A stretch of 64,000 nt of DNA from Piromyces finnis (lineage: Eukaryota > Neocallimastigomycota > Neocallimastigomycetes > Neocallimastigales > Neocallimastigaceae): contig MCFH01000015.1 in NCBI GenBank assembly GCA_002104945.1, positions 847,806 through 911,805 on the forward strand. Direction: 5' to 3'. Both the position numbers and the translations under genes were made by a program. Below the pieces are notes generated by a model, which made no database searches, was not told where the DNA came from, and worked only from the letters and a program-made list of their open reading frames with translations. Of this stretch, positions 63,992-64,000 are shown piece after piece (position 1 is the first letter of the stretch; every line of letters begins with the position of its first letter).

Positions 63992-64000
63992 TTGGTGTTC

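Larger units (their letters stand above)
58441..64000 (-). mobile_element. Ty3/gypsy element H (partial, gag decayed, runs off window)
   Basis: On the minus strand: gag (beyond 63991 to about 62650, broken), pol, a purine-rich tract (AACGAAGGGCATTC) and the 3' LTR at 58441-59299. The 5' LTR is outside the window. H belongs to a lineage different from A, B, D, E and F: its protease has DTC, its integrase lacks a chromodomain-like tail, and its LTR is family T. Confidence 0.85.

Overview
The window is a very AT-rich stretch of a eukaryotic genome, most likely fungal. Every long coding region belongs to a mobile element or to an integrated virus. I recognise no host gene, tRNA, rRNA or CRISPR array. 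The main evidence for a fungus is that several different Ty3/gypsy elements carry chromodomain-like tails and Tf1-type self-priming signals. The species cannot be named from the sequence. Identified elements and LTRs cover roughly nine tenths of the window.

Layout. (1) 277-7157: complete minus-strand Ty3/gypsy element A, with two 727-bp LTRs that look identical, TSD CAAAT, and an open 1619-codon gag-pol. (2) 8342-9151 and 9921-10418: solo LTRs of families B and R, each with a 5-bp TSD. (3) 10429-28805: element F. Two F-type LTRs bracket a very long gag-pol with two reverse transcriptases. After pol, and before the 3' LTR, lies a CRESS (circular Rep-encoding ssDNA) virus segment: an open capsid gene facing a decayed rep. 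Rep is split by element G (about 20564-27225), a minus-strand retroelement with no integrase, flanked by an 87-bp direct duplication. (4) 28807-35648: solo LTRs R2, S1, C1, T and R3 in gene-free AT-rich DNA. (5) 35658-58437: a five-deep nest. An F-type LTR contains element B. B's 5' LTR contains a solo S LTR, which contains element D, which contains element E. TSDs mark the B, S, D and E insertions (ATATG, ATTAA, TAATA, TAAAC). A solo C-type LTR also interrupts B pol (CAAAG). (6) 58441-64000: 3' part of minus-strand element H, whose gag is decayed and runs off the window.

Common logic. In A, B, D, E and F the sequence just inside the 5' LTR is not a tRNA complement. It is complementary to a site inside the same LTR about 35-40 nt downstream of a TATA box, as expected for Tf1-type self-primed reverse transcription. 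D adds a textbook -1 frameshift signal between gag and pro. F is the most unusual object. Its polyprotein contains an RT-RNase H-coiled-coil module closely matching G, inserted between its own protease and its own RT, and it carries a virus-derived cap/rep segment inside its LTR pair.
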